Shown here in pieces: positions 20,918 to 29,611 of a DNA stretch of 64,000 bases; within the stretch, counting starts at the first letter, position 1; every line of letters begins with the position of its first letter. This DNA comes from Alphaproteobacteria bacterium (GTDB lineage: Bacteria; Pseudomonadota; Alphaproteobacteria; Ferrovibrionales; Ferrovibrionaceae): assembly GCA_017307375.1 (NCBI GenBank), contig JAFKFH010000008.1, forward strand, positions 1 to 64,000. The letters are read 5' to 3'. The notes beneath the pieces were generated by a model. The model had not been told where the DNA came from. It searched no databases and saw only the letters and a list, made by a program, of their open reading frames with translations. The translations under genes and the position numbers were made by a program.

Positions 20918-21675
20918 AATTCCTTGCCCGGATCTGTGGCCTGGCCGCGGCGTTGCTGCTGTCCGCCGGTTGCGAGTCCAACAACTTCACCCTGAAGCCG
21001 GTACCGACCAAGAGCACACCGGCGGACATGCAGCCCCAGGGGTTCGCCGGTTGGACCGACCAGCTGCCGGCCTATCGCCTCGGCCCCGGCGACCGCGTAC
21101 AGATCCGCTACCTCGACACGCCGGAGCTTGACGAGGAGGCGCTGGTCGCGCCGGATGGCACGGTTTCGCTGCGTCCCGCGCCGCAGGTGATGGCGGCGGG
21201 CTACACGCTACCCGAACTGTCCACCCAGGTGGCCATCCAGTCGCGCAGCTGGCTCAAGGACCCCAAGGTGTCGGTCGCGCTGAAGGAGTCGGCTTCGGGC
21301 CGGATCTATGTCGGCGGGCAGGTGGCGCGTGCCGGCACATTTAGTGTCAACGGCCGCATCGGGGTCCTCGAATCGATCCTGATGGCCGGCGGGTTCGCCG
21401 ACGATGCACGTATCGGCGAGGTCGTGCTGATCCGCCGCAGCCCGGAAAACCGGCCGATGCTGCGCACCGTCGACGTGAAGGAATTCCTGCAGACCGGCAC
21501 GACCGCCAATGACGTGCCGCTCGTCTCGGGCGACATCGTCTTCGTCCCGCGCTCGACCATCGGCGAAGTCAATCTGTGGATTGATCAGTTCATCAACCGC
21601 GTGCTGCCGTTCCAGCGCAGCGCCAACTTCACCTATTCGATCTATCGCCAGCAGAACCCGGTGCTGAACCCATGA
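20908..21675 (+). CDS. Polysaccharide export outer-membrane lipoprotein (Wza family)
   Basis: 255 residues. Lipoprotein signal with lipobox LLSAGC. The Poly_export domain starts at YRLGPGDRVQIRYLDTPEL (about 52-70), and SLBB-like repeats follow (GRIYVGGQVARAGTFSVNGRIGVLESILMAGGF). It forms the outer-membrane exit pore for the polymer. The ATG at 20908 overlaps the co-polymerase gene by 10 nt. The same frame is open far upstream, but the lipobox fixes the start. The end of the gene overlaps the glycosyltransferase start (ATGA). Confidence 0.9.
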   Translation: MDLKFLARICGLAAALLLSAGCESNNFTLKPVPTKSTPADMQPQGFAGWTDQLPAYRLGPGDRVQIRYLDTPELDEEALVAPDGTVSLRPAPQVMAAGYTLPELSTQVAIQSRSWLKDPKVSVALKESASGRIYVGGQVARAGTFSVNGRIGVLESILMAGGFADDARIGEVVLIRRSPENRPMLRTVDVKEFLQTGTTANDVPLVSGDIVFVPRSTIGEVNLWIDQFINRVLPFQRSANFTYSIYRQQNPVLNP

Positions 21676-22460
21676 CCGCGGCGCCGGTGGCCCAGGATCT
21701 CTTTCTCGGCGTCGAGATCGCCCATCTCGACACGGTGGAAGCCGCGGCCGTCATTGCCGCGCGCGATCCGGCCCTGCCCTTCGCCTATGTGGTCACGCCC
21801 AACGCCCAGCACATGGTTATCCTCGACAGCGGCAGCGACCCTGCGTTCGCAAGGGCCTACGATGCGGCCTGGCTGCGGCTCTGCGACAGCCAGATCATGC
21901 GCATCCTGGGACGGATGCTGTTCGATCGCGACCTGCCGCACGCCACCGGTGCCGACGTGACGGCGCGGCTGTTCGCCGCCCATGTCCGTCCCGACGATGC
22001 GATCACGGTGATCGGGGGCGACGACGAACTGGCCGCCCGACTGCGCCGGCGCTATGGCCTGACGCGGCTGGCGCTGCATCAGCCGCCGATGGGGTTCATC
22101 AAGGATCCGGCCGCCGTCGAAGCCTGCATCCGCTTCGTGCTTGACCATCCGGCGCGCTACGTCTTCTTTGCGGTTGGCGCGCCGCGATCCGAATTGCTGG
22201 CCCATCGCATCGCCGAGCGGGGCGGGGCGACCGGTGTCGGGCTTTGTATCGGGTCTTCCCTGCACTTCCTGACCGGGATGGTGCCGCGGGCTCCGCGCTG
22301 GATGCGCCGGTCCGCGCTGGAATGGCTCTATCGCCTCGTCCGCGACCCGCGCAACCATGCCCGGCGCGTCTTCGTCGAATCGCTGCCGCTGGTCGCCATC
22401 GCGGTGCGGGCCCGGCTGACCGATCCGGCACGGCGCCATCAGCCGCGCCGGCCGGGCTGA
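21672..22460 (+). CDS. WecG/TagA/CpsF family glycosyltransferase
   Basis: 262 residues. The family pattern is clear: VVTPNAQHMVIL near residue 41, the DSQIMR acceptor-side segment, VIGGDDELAARL, the conserved substrate-site stretch YVFFAVGAPRSELLAHR, GVGLCIGSSLHFLTG, and RAPRWMRRSALEWLYRLVRDPRN, the signature of WecG/TagA enzymes. Such enzymes add an N-acetylmannosamine-type sugar to undecaprenyl-linked intermediates on the inner face of the membrane. Its start overlaps the export gene stop (ATGA). It is the only non-initiating glycosyltransferase in this locus. Confidence 0.9.
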   Translation: MTAAPVAQDLFLGVEIAHLDTVEAAAVIAARDPALPFAYVVTPNAQHMVILDSGSDPAFARAYDAAWLRLCDSQIMRILGRMLFDRDLPHATGADVTARLFAAHVRPDDAITVIGGDDELAARLRRRYGLTRLALHQPPMGFIKDPAAVEACIRFVLDHPARYVFFAVGAPRSELLAHRIAERGGATGVGLCIGSSLHFLTGMVPRAPRWMRRSALEWLYRLVRDPRNHARRVFVESLPLVAIAVRARLTDPARRHQPRRPG

Positions 22461-22461
22461 C

Positions 22462-23757
22462 GTGCCGACGATCTCCGCCCGTCGCGGGCGGATCCTGGGG
22501 CTCGGTCCCCAGCCATGGTCGATCACCCAGGATCCCCCGCGCACGCTCACCTTCCTGATCCTGCTGGTGGCATTGCCGCTGTTCGGGCAGAGCTTTCACT
22601 ACGTCATCGACCTGCCACCGACCTATTACCTGTCCAAGGCTTGGCCGATCCTGACGCTGCCGCTTGCGATCTACGCGCTGGTGACGGTGCGGCTGCCTTG
22701 GGGCTGGCTCTACGGCGTCCTGATCGCCTATGTCCTCGGCCTGACGCCGCTGCTGTCGATGATCTATCTGGGCAATGGCCTGGTCGACGCCTTGGTGACC
22801 ACGGCAAAATCGCTGCCCTTCCTCTATTACTTCGCAGCGGCCGGACTGCTTGCCCTGCTGCAGCCGTCCCAGGATCAGCTCCGCCGCGCCCTGGTCGGAC
22901 TGGGGATCGGAACTTTCCTGCTGATGGCTTTCCTGTGGCTCGTGGTTCCCGCGACCGCCTATCGGATCGACGCGGCCGAATCCAAGCTGTTCCTCTACGA
23001 GACCGAACGCGGCTATCGCATCTTCATGCCGATGTTCTTCGGCATCCTGACGATGTTCTATCTGGCCCGGCGCCTGGTCATGCGGCGCGACCTGCTGGCC
23101 GGGCTTGGCGTGCTGATCGGGTTCGTGCTGCTGATCCTGATCTTCAAGCAGCGCACGGTCATCCTGTCCGTCGCGTTGACGATCGGCTGGATCATGTTCC
23201 GCAGCAGCCGCGGCTGGGTGAGGGCGCTACTGCTCGCCGGCGGGGTTGCCGCCGCCATCGCCGTCGGCATCCTGGTATTTGGCCCGCTGCTGGCGCGCGT
23301 CGAAGCCGCGCTGGGCGCCTCGCTGTCGATCCGCCAGGCATCGATCCGCCTGGCCGTCGACTATATCCAGGGCCATCCGCTGGTGATGATGTTCGGTGCC
23401 GGATCGATCACCCGGCTGAGCCAGACGACACTTGCCAACCTGCTCGGCTACGCCCACTTCTACCTGGCCGACATCGGCTGGCTCGGCATCGTCTTCGAGT
23501 ACGGCCTGACCGGCGCCGCGCTGATCATCGCCGTCTATCTCGCCACCCTGCGTCAGGCCTCGATCACGCCGCCGCGCGACGAGCCGCTGGTGCGGGCGAT
23601 GGGCGACTACGTCATCTACCAGATCCTCACCTCGGCGGTGCAGTCGCTGGTGTTCACGCCGGGCGAGGTGGCGCTACTGATGGCGCTGGTGGTCTACTGG
23701 CCGCGTGCCTTGCCGGATCACGCACATCACCGATTCAGCCTGACCACCCGCTGCTAG
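22462..23757 (+). CDS. O-antigen polymerase/ligase-like membrane protein (Wzy-like)
   Basis: 431 residues with about 10-12 hydrophobic helices and a larger periplasmic loop (about 265-330) containing ASLSIRQASIRLAVDYIQGHPLVMMFGAGSI, like the H-x-x-x-GxG loop seen in Wzy/WaaL proteins. It is probably the polymerase of the Wzx/Wzy pathway encoded here. The start is GTG at 22462, one base after the preceding stop, so translation is coupled. The stop codon is shared with the converging GntR gene through a CTAG palindrome. Confidence 0.8.
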   Translation: MPTISARRGRILGLGPQPWSITQDPPRTLTFLILLVALPLFGQSFHYVIDLPPTYYLSKAWPILTLPLAIYALVTVRLPWGWLYGVLIAYVLGLTPLLSMIYLGNGLVDALVTTAKSLPFLYYFAAAGLLALLQPSQDQLRRALVGLGIGTFLLMAFLWLVVPATAYRIDAAESKLFLYETERGYRIFMPMFFGILTMFYLARRLVMRRDLLAGLGVLIGFVLLILIFKQRTVILSVALTIGWIMFRSSRGWVRALLLAGGVAAAIAVGILVFGPLLARVEAALGASLSIRQASIRLAVDYIQGHPLVMMFGAGSITRLSQTTLANLLGYAHFYLADIGWLGIVFEYGLTGAALIIAVYLATLRQASITPPRDEPLVRAMGDYVIYQILTSAVQSLVFTPGEVALLMALVVYWPRALPDHAHHRFSLTTRC

Positions 23758-24659
23758 GGAACGTCGACGGCATCCTCGAGATGACGGCGCATCAGCACCG
23801 CGGCGATCTCGTTGTCGCCTTTCTCCAGGGCGTCGAGGATTGCCATATGTTCGCGGCAATTGACCTCGACCCGGCTGAAACCGCTGATCCAGTGATAGTT
23901 CGACAGCCGCCGCAGCTGGTTCTGGCGGGCGACGGCATCGCTGAAATGACGATTGCCGGATGCCTGGGCGATCCCCAGATGAAACTCGGCGTTCATCTCG
24001 AAGAAACCGACGCTCGAATGCTCGCCCCATTCCTCGACCAGGGCTTTTGCATGGCGGGCGCGCATCTCCGCGGCCCAGCCGGGCGGCAGGGCAAAGTCGG
24101 GCTCCAGGATCGCGGCCGTTTCGATCACGATGCGGAACCGGTAGCTCGCCCGGTTTTCGCGCCCGTCCCGGATCGCTTCGACGAACGACCAGCCATAGCC
24201 CGGCCGGCGCTCGACGCTGCCGAGGTCCAGCAGACGCTCCAGGACGCGCCGCACGGCCTGCCGGCTGCAACCGTAGGCCCGCATCAGCTCGGCTTCCGAT
24301 ACCTGTTCGGCCAGTTGCCCGCGCGACCAATCGCGGGCGATCGCGGAGAGCAGGCTGTCATCCTCGACCGCCGCCGCTTCGTGGTCGGGTACCGCCGGGA
24401 GGGGTGGCAGCGTGCGCAGCACTGCACCGCGATTGGGCTCACGCGACACGAAACCCATTTCGCAAAGCGTATCCAGCGCCGCCCGCACGGGCGTGCGCGA
24501 AACGTTGAGCCGATCGGCCAGGCGACTCTCGTTGAGGCGATCGCCGATCCCGAGGCCCTCGGCATGGATCAGGCCGATGATCCGGCCCACGAGATCACGC
24601 TGCAACAGCGTGTGGCTCGCACCGCGTTTCGGATCCTCATTTCCGGCCGACGGAGACAT
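23754..24659 (-). CDS. GntR/FCD family regulator with two winged-helix domains
   Basis: 301 residues, about 60-70 longer than a usual FadR/FCD regulator. The first winged helix is at about 20-82 (LNESRLADRLNVSRTPVRAAL, then FVSREPNRGAVL). A second, separate one is at about 102-161 (VSEAELMRAYGCSRQAVRRVL, then SVERRPGYGWSF). The FCD ligand domain spans 172-296 with metal-site-type histidines H227 (NAEFHLGIAQASGN), H271 and H293. It probably controls the cupin/oxidase pair transcribed behind it or the divergent binding-protein gene. TAG stop shared with the polymerase gene. Confidence 0.82.
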   Translation of the reverse strand: MSPSAGNEDPKRGASHTLLQRDLVGRIIGLIHAEGLGIGDRLNESRLADRLNVSRTPVRAALDTLCEMGFVSREPNRGAVLRTLPPLPAVPDHEAAAVEDDSLLSAIARDWSRGQLAEQVSEAELMRAYGCSRQAVRRVLERLLDLGSVERRPGYGWSFVEAIRDGRENRASYRFRIVIETAAILEPDFALPPGWAAEMRARHAKALVEEWGEHSSVGFFEMNAEFHLGIAQASGNRHFSDAVARQNQLRRLSNYHWISGFSRVEVNCREHMAILDALEKGDNEIAAVLMRRHLEDAVDVP

Positions 24660-24727
24660 GGCCCATCGAAATACAATACCGGGGGTGGGTTTACAACCTG
24701 GCCCGGAGGCCCCTGCCCCGCGACAAA
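24660..24727 (-). promoter_or_regulatory. Short gap, likely promoter/operator of the GntR gene
   Basis: A 68-nt region upstream of the GntR start, containing AT-rich AAATACAATAC next to a GC-rich stretch. The length and base change suit a promoter with possible autoregulation. No clear dyad is visible. Confidence 0.25.
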
Positions 24728-25126
24728 CTAGCGCTGTCGGTCGCCGCCCTCCGGCCCATGGAGAACATAGAATTTTGTCACCGCGACCGGCATGAGCCAG
24801 ACTCCGGTAAAGCCCGCCGGCACGACGAAAGCGTCGCCTGCCCGATAGACCTCGGTATGCCCGGCCGCGTCGGTCAGGTGTACCTCGCCCTCGATGATCT
24901 GGCAGAATTCGTCACGCTTGTAGGCGACATCCAGGCGGTCGGGCTTCGAGCGCCAGACGCCGGCCACCAATGCGCCCGACGGATCGACATAGGCTTTCGT
25001 GGCGGCAGCCTGCTTGCCGGCCGGCGGCATCGGGCAATCGGCCGGGCTGACCCGGACCGATCCCCGCCGCATCGCTTGTTCGTCATTCTTCATCGCCGAG
25101 GATACCTTGATGCGAGACCGGGTCAT
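24728..25126 (-). CDS. Cupin-domain protein (EutQ/DUF861-like)
   Basis: 132 residues. A single small beta-barrel cupin covers about residues 55-125: VAYKRDEFCQIIEGEVHLTDAAGH, then the second motif AGDAFVVPAGFTGVWLMP. The family is often linked to amine or ethanolamine use but has no assigned reaction. The ATG at 25126 overlaps the oxidase stop as ATGA, so the gene is co-translated with the amine oxidase; an internal ATG at 25093 is the alternative start. Confidence 0.8.
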   Translation of the reverse strand: MTRSRIKVSSAMKNDEQAMRRGSVRVSPADCPMPPAGKQAAATKAYVDPSGALVAGVWRSKPDRLDVAYKRDEFCQIIEGEVHLTDAAGHTEVYRAGDAFVVPAGFTGVWLMPVAVTKFYVLHGPEGGDRQR

Positions 25127-26412
25127 GTCCGGACAGGCGTCTGCCGCTCGATCATGTCGCGCAGACGCAGCCAGGTACTGCCTGCGGCGGCGTAGACCCG
25201 CTTCAGGCGGTGGAAGGGAATCGGTGCAGGCGGCCGTGCGGGGGGCAGGGGCAGGCTGTCCGGATCCACCCCGCTCAGGGCGGCCGCGAGCACCGGGCCA
25301 AGCGCCAGGTTCCAGGCAACGCCCTTGCCGTTGCAGGCGAGCGTCGCGAACAAGCCGTCATCCAGCACGAAGAACCGCGGCAGGCGGTCGATCGTCACCG
25401 AGACCTGCCCGCCCCAGTAGTAAGTCGGTTCTATGGAGGCCAGTGCGGGATAAAGCCTCGCGAGGGTCAGGCGCTGCAGGTTGAACGAACCAGGCCCCTT
25501 GGGGCCGCCCGACGTGCCCTTGCCGCCGACGATGACGCGGCCCTGGCGATCACGGCGGAAATAGCGAAGCACGCGGCGTGAGTCCGAGATCGCCGCGCCG
25601 GTTCTTATCGGCGTGATTGCATCGGGAAGCGGACCGGTGGCGATCTGGTAGCTCCAGACCGGCAGGAAGCTCCGCGCCAAGGGCGGGTTGAGCGGTCCCG
25701 TCAGCGCATTGGTCGCGAGCAGCACGCGCCGGGCAACGATCGAGCCGGCACCGGTACTGACGCGCCAGTCCCGCCCGGCGCGCGCAATGTCGACCACGCG
25801 CGAATGCACGAAGACCTCGGCGCCTGCCCCCCTTGCCGCGCGCGCCAGTTCGCGCACCAGGCTCAGCGGCTGGACCGTGCCACCCCTCGGGTCGATCCAG
25901 CCGCCGAGATAGGCGTCCGTGCCAATCAGCTCGCGCAATTCCGCCCGGCTCAGCTCGCGCGCCGGCGCACCATGGGCCCGCCAGGCCGCAACCCGGCGAC
26001 GAACCATGTCGAGGCCCGAGGGCGCATCCGTGACGTTGATCCAGCCCTCCTGCGCCGCTTCGCAATCCAGCCGATGCCGGGCGATCAGCGCGAAGGCGTC
26101 ATCGGCAGTCCGCGCACCGAACTCGTAGAGTCGCCGTCCCCGATCGCGGCCGTAGGTTTCAACCAGTTCCTCGGGAAAATGGCGCAATCCTGCGATGACC
26201 TGGCCACCATTGCGGCCGGACGCCGCGTCGCCGATCTCGCCGGCCTCGAGCACGACGACGGACGAGCCCTGCTCGGCAAGCGTGAGCGCCGTCGACAAAC
26301 CGGCGAAGCCTGCCCCGACGATGGCAACGTCGGCATCGCGAGGACCTGCCAGAATTGGCAGATCAGGCCCGGCAACGGCTGTATCGTTCCAAAGACATGC
26401 TTGTGCGCGCAC
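25123..26412 (-). CDS. FAD-dependent amine oxidase (DadA/PuuB-like)
   Basis: 429 residues. The FAD-binding Rossmann motif VAIVGAGFAGLSTAL is at 29-43, followed by VVVLEAGEIGDAASGRNGGQV; the NGGQ part is typical of the gamma-glutamylputrescine oxidase/glycine oxidase branch of the DAO family. The C-terminal half contains VSVTIDRLPRFFVLDDGLFATLACNGKGVAW, the FAD-closing segment. It should oxidatively deaminate an amine or amino acid and make H2O2; the substrate is unknown. The start is GTG 26412; no later start precedes the FAD motif. Coupled to the cupin gene. Confidence 0.85.
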   Translation of the reverse strand: MRAQACLWNDTAVAGPDLPILAGPRDADVAIVGAGFAGLSTALTLAEQGSSVVVLEAGEIGDAASGRNGGQVIAGLRHFPEELVETYGRDRGRRLYEFGARTADDAFALIARHRLDCEAAQEGWINVTDAPSGLDMVRRRVAAWRAHGAPARELSRAELRELIGTDAYLGGWIDPRGGTVQPLSLVRELARAARGAGAEVFVHSRVVDIARAGRDWRVSTGAGSIVARRVLLATNALTGPLNPPLARSFLPVWSYQIATGPLPDAITPIRTGAAISDSRRVLRYFRRDRQGRVIVGGKGTSGGPKGPGSFNLQRLTLARLYPALASIEPTYYWGGQVSVTIDRLPRFFVLDDGLFATLACNGKGVAWNLALGPVLAAALSGVDPDSLPLPPARPPAPIPFHRLKRVYAAAGSTWLRLRDMIERQTPVRT

Positions 26413-26662
26413 CGACCGTCATCCAGCTGATTACAACAATGGACAAATCGCATTTTGTAATTCTAAATGCAATATGGTTCTGCCACCCAAGCCCGGATAC
26501 GCCCGTCATGACCGCGTTTGAGACCTCGGTTGGGATACTGGTTCTAGAAGAACGGATGCGCGTGACTTTGGGTTTACCCATATTGCATATTGTGCGCGAA
26601 AATGCAGAATATGCCAGGATTGACCTCCATCCAGGCCAACCTCGACAGCAAGGGGAGCATTC
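26413..26662. promoter_or_regulatory. Divergent control region with paired ATTGCAT boxes and a TTGTAAT dyad
   Basis: AT-rich 250-nt region between the amine oxidase and the binding-protein gene. ATTACAA (26430-26436) and TTGTAAT (26455-26461) form an inverted pair. ATGCAATATGG (26467-26477) and CCATATTGCAT (26578-26588) are a perfect 11-bp inverted pair about 111 nt apart centre to centre, which suggests looping by one regulator. The same ATTGCAT core recurs before the MocR gene. Confidence 0.5.
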
Positions 26663-28225
26663 ATGATCCGCACGCTTTCGTCAGCCTGCGTCGTCGCCGC
26701 CATGGCATACGTCGCCCCGGCGGCGCACGCGCAGGAAGATATTCTTCGGGTGCGGCTCAATGCCGATATCAGGTCGACCGACCCCGGAATGAACCGCGAC
26801 GCCAACACCGACGCCGTCGTGCTGCATGTCGTCGAAGGCCTGGTGGCCTATCGGGAAGACACCTCCGTCGGTCCGATGCTGGCCAAGTCGATCGCGTTGT
26901 CGCCGGACGGCACGGTTTATACCTTCACGCTGCGGGACGGGGTCACGTTCCACAACGGTGCGCCGCTGACCGCCGACGACGTCCTCTACGCCTGGAAGCG
27001 CTACACCAACCCGGCAAACAACTGGCGCTGCCTGCCCGATGTCGACGGTCGCGGGCTGATGAAGGTGGTAAGCGTCGAGGCGCCCGACGCCAGCACCGTC
27101 CGCTTCACGCTCGAAAAACCCTCGGCCCTGTTCCTGACGCTGCTGGCTCGCCCCGATTGCGGCAGCACCGCCATCTACCATCGGTCGTCGCTCGATGCCG
27201 ACGGCAAGTGGAAGAGCCCGGTCGGAACCGGTCCGTTCAAGCTGGCCGAATGGAAACAGGGGCAATACGTCGACCTTGTCCGCAACGACGCCTATGCCGC
27301 GCTTCCAGGCCAGCGCGACGGGAATGGCGGCAACAAGACACCGCTGGTACCCCGGGTACGCTTCGACGTTATCCCGGATTCCTCGGCCGCCAAGGCCGGA
27401 CTGCTGTCGGGGGCGCTTCACATCGTTCCCGACATCCTCAATGTCGATGCGGCCGAATACAAGACGCGCACCGACGTCAAGATGCAGACGGTTTCGACGA
27501 TGGATATCCAGGGCATCCTGTTCCAGACGCGCGATCCGCTGCTTCAGGACTTCCGCCTGCGCAAGGCGCTGGCAACCGCGCTGGACATGTCTCAGCTTGT
27601 CGAGACCGTGACCGAGGGCGAAGCCCGCGCCAGCCTTTCGGTCGTTCCGGTCTCCAGCGGATTCTACGGCAAGGCACAGGCCGACCTGCCCCGGCGCGAC
27701 ATCCCCGCCGCGAAGAAGCTGCTTGCCGAGGCCGGCTACAGGGGGCAGCCGATCAAGTTGCTGACGACCAAGCGCTATGCCTCGCTGTTCGACATCGCCG
27801 TCGTGACGCAATCGATGGCACAGGAAGCCGGCATCAAGGTCGACATCGAGGTCCTCGACTGGGCGACGCTGCTCGATCGTTATACCAAGGGCGATTACCA
27901 AGCGATGACCTTCACCTATTCCTCGCGGCTCGACGCATCGCTTTCCTTCGAAATGATCAGCGGCGACAAGGACAAGCAGCCGCGCAAGGTATGGGACAAT
28001 CCCGAAGCACGGGCATTGCTGGCCCGCAGCATGGAGGTCAGCGATCGCGCCCGGCGCCAGGCGATATTCGACGACATGGAGGCGATGTTCCGGACCGATC
28101 TGCCGATGATCCCGATGTATTCGAACGTCGAGACCAACGCGGTTCGCGCCAATGTGCGGAACTATTCCGGATGGGCACTCGGCCAGCCGCGGGCCTGGGG
28201 CGTCTCGCTGACGCCCGGCCGCTGA
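26663..28225 (+). CDS. Peptide/oligopeptide ABC-type substrate-binding protein (SBP_bac_5), orphan
   Basis: 520 residues. Signal peptide 1-23 (cleavage AHA-QE). Family 5 features: SIALSPDGTVYTFTLRDGVTFHNGAPLTADDVLYAWKR (the classic OppA/DppA stretch), KSPVGTGPFKLAEW, and the C-terminal MIPMYSNVETNAVRANVRNYSGW. ATG 26663 has AGGGGAG 6-7 nt upstream. No permease or ATPase gene of the Opp/Dpp type is in this window, so either it shares a distant transporter or it acts on its own. Neighbouring amine oxidase and MocR genes suggest amine, amino acid or peptide ligands. Confidence 0.88.
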   Translation: MIRTLSSACVVAAMAYVAPAAHAQEDILRVRLNADIRSTDPGMNRDANTDAVVLHVVEGLVAYREDTSVGPMLAKSIALSPDGTVYTFTLRDGVTFHNGAPLTADDVLYAWKRYTNPANNWRCLPDVDGRGLMKVVSVEAPDASTVRFTLEKPSALFLTLLARPDCGSTAIYHRSSLDADGKWKSPVGTGPFKLAEWKQGQYVDLVRNDAYAALPGQRDGNGGNKTPLVPRVRFDVIPDSSAAKAGLLSGALHIVPDILNVDAAEYKTRTDVKMQTVSTMDIQGILFQTRDPLLQDFRLRKALATALDMSQLVETVTEGEARASLSVVPVSSGFYGKAQADLPRRDIPAAKKLLAEAGYRGQPIKLLTTKRYASLFDIAVVTQSMAQEAGIKVDIEVLDWATLLDRYTKGDYQAMTFTYSSRLDASLSFEMISGDKDKQPRKVWDNPEARALLARSMEVSDRARRQAIFDDMEAMFRTDLPMIPMYSNVETNAVRANVRNYSGWALGQPRAWGVSLTPGR

Positions 28226-28255
28226 TCGGCGCCACCCGGCGGCACGGGATCGACG

Positions 28256-29611
28256 TCAGATGACGGTCGCCCCCGGTGCGGGCCGGGCCAGCGCTGCCCC
28301 CAGAAGATCGAGGACGTCGGCCAGTTCCCGGCGATCGGCTGCCGCCCCCAGGCAGACCCGTACCGCCTCCGGCGCCGCGCCGCCGATGGCGAAGGCATCG
28401 GCGGTGGCGAGCATGATGCCCTGGGCGCGGAGATGGGCGGCAAATGCCCCGCGCGTCCAGTCCGGCCCGACGTCGAGCCACAGGTGGAAAGCTTCCGGCC
28501 GGCTTGCCGCATATGACCCGGCCGGCAGGCGGCTCGCCGCCATGGCCTGGCGGGCAAGCGCCTCGCCACGCAGCGCCGCCAGCATCAGGGCCGCCGTGCC
28601 ATCGTTGATCCAGGCCGTGGCAAGCCGCGCGGTCAGCGGCGCCGGCATCAGCGCCGTGGCGCGCAAGGCCTGGGCAAGCCGCCCGGCCCGACGCGCATCC
28701 GGCGCAATCAGATAGGCGAGCCGCAGGGCGGGACTGACGCATTTGGACAGCCCGGCGATGTGATAGACGATGTCGGGGGCCAGCGCGGCCAGCGGTGGCG
28801 GACCGTCGGTCAGCAGGGGACCGTAAATGTCATCCTCGACGATGGCGATGCCGTGCCGGCGGGAGACGGCGACCAGGGCCTGGCGCCGCGCCGCGGGCAT
28901 CGTCGCCGCCGTCGGGTTGTGCAAGGTCGGCGTGCAATAGAGCAATCGCGGCATCTCGCGCGCGCAGATGTCGGCAAAGGCATCGGGGTCGATGCCGTCC
29001 CGATCGATCGGCACCCCCTTGAGCCGCAGGCCGAACTGGCCCGCCGCAGCGATGATGCCGGGATAGGTCAGGTCCTCCGCGCAGATCAGATCGCCGGGCC
29101 GGGCCAGCGTGGTCAGCAGCGCGGTCAATGCGCCCTGAACCCCGGGGCAGACCACCAGCCGGTCGGCGGTGGCGCCGGCCAGGCGACCGGCCAGCCAGCG
29201 CAACCCCGCCGCGCGATCGGCCTCGGCCTCCGCCGCGCCGGGATAGCGCATCCAGCCGAGCGGCGTCGGCGCGAGGTCGAGCCGCTCGAACAGCGCGGGA
29301 TCGTCGGGCGGCGGCGGCTGGTTCATGGTCATGTCGACCTGCCGTCCGACCGGTCCGCGGGGTGACGGTTGCGCATCGCCCCGCACGAACGTGCCCTGCC
29401 CGACCCGCGCCTCGACGAGGTTGCGACGCCGCGCTTCGCCATAGGCGCGCGTTACTGTCGTATGATCGATCCCGAGCCGTTCGGCCAGCAGGCGCTGGGG
29501 CGGCAGGCGATCACCCGCCCTGAGCCGGCCGGCGGCGACATCCGCCGCGATCGCCGCCACGATTGCGAGATAGACCGGCCCGGCGCCAGGCTGGATCATC
29601 GGCCGCCACAT
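28256..29611 (-). CDS. MocR-type regulator (GntR DNA-binding domain fused to aminotransferase-like domain)
   Basis: 451 residues. The N-terminal GntR winged helix (about 10-80; GDRLPPQRLLAERLGIDHTTVTRAYGEARRRNLVEARVGQGTFV) is followed by a fold-type I PLP aminotransferase domain with the family motifs VCPGVQGALTALL, PTLHNPTAATMP, IVEDDIYGPLL and the PLP lysine in AGLSKCVSPALRLAYL. MocR proteins sense PLP with amines or amino acids. I chose ATG 29611, because GGACGGAG lies 8 nt upstream; an upstream ATG at 29647 lies inside a likely operator and lacks a ribosome site. Divergent from a small membrane-protein gene. Confidence 0.87.
   Translation of the reverse strand: MWRPMIQPGAGPVYLAIVAAIAADVAAGRLRAGDRLPPQRLLAERLGIDHTTVTRAYGEARRRNLVEARVGQGTFVRGDAQPSPRGPVGRQVDMTMNQPPPPDDPALFERLDLAPTPLGWMRYPGAAEAEADRAAGLRWLAGRLAGATADRLVVCPGVQGALTALLTTLARPGDLICAEDLTYPGIIAAAGQFGLRLKGVPIDRDGIDPDAFADICAREMPRLLYCTPTLHNPTAATMPAARRQALVAVSRRHGIAIVEDDIYGPLLTDGPPPLAALAPDIVYHIAGLSKCVSPALRLAYLIAPDARRAGRLAQALRATALMPAPLTARLATAWINDGTAALMLAALRGEALARQAMAASRLPAGSYAASRPEAFHLWLDVGPDWTRGAFAAHLRAQGIMLATADAFAIGGAAPEAVRVCLGAAADRRELADVLDLLGAALARPAPGATVI

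Noticed and set aside
12731-23757. Naming the polysaccharide locus a holdfast cluster
   Set aside because: WecG-type and co-polymerase genes occur in holdfast loci, but also in many EPS loci; no anchor or holdfast-specific protein is seen.
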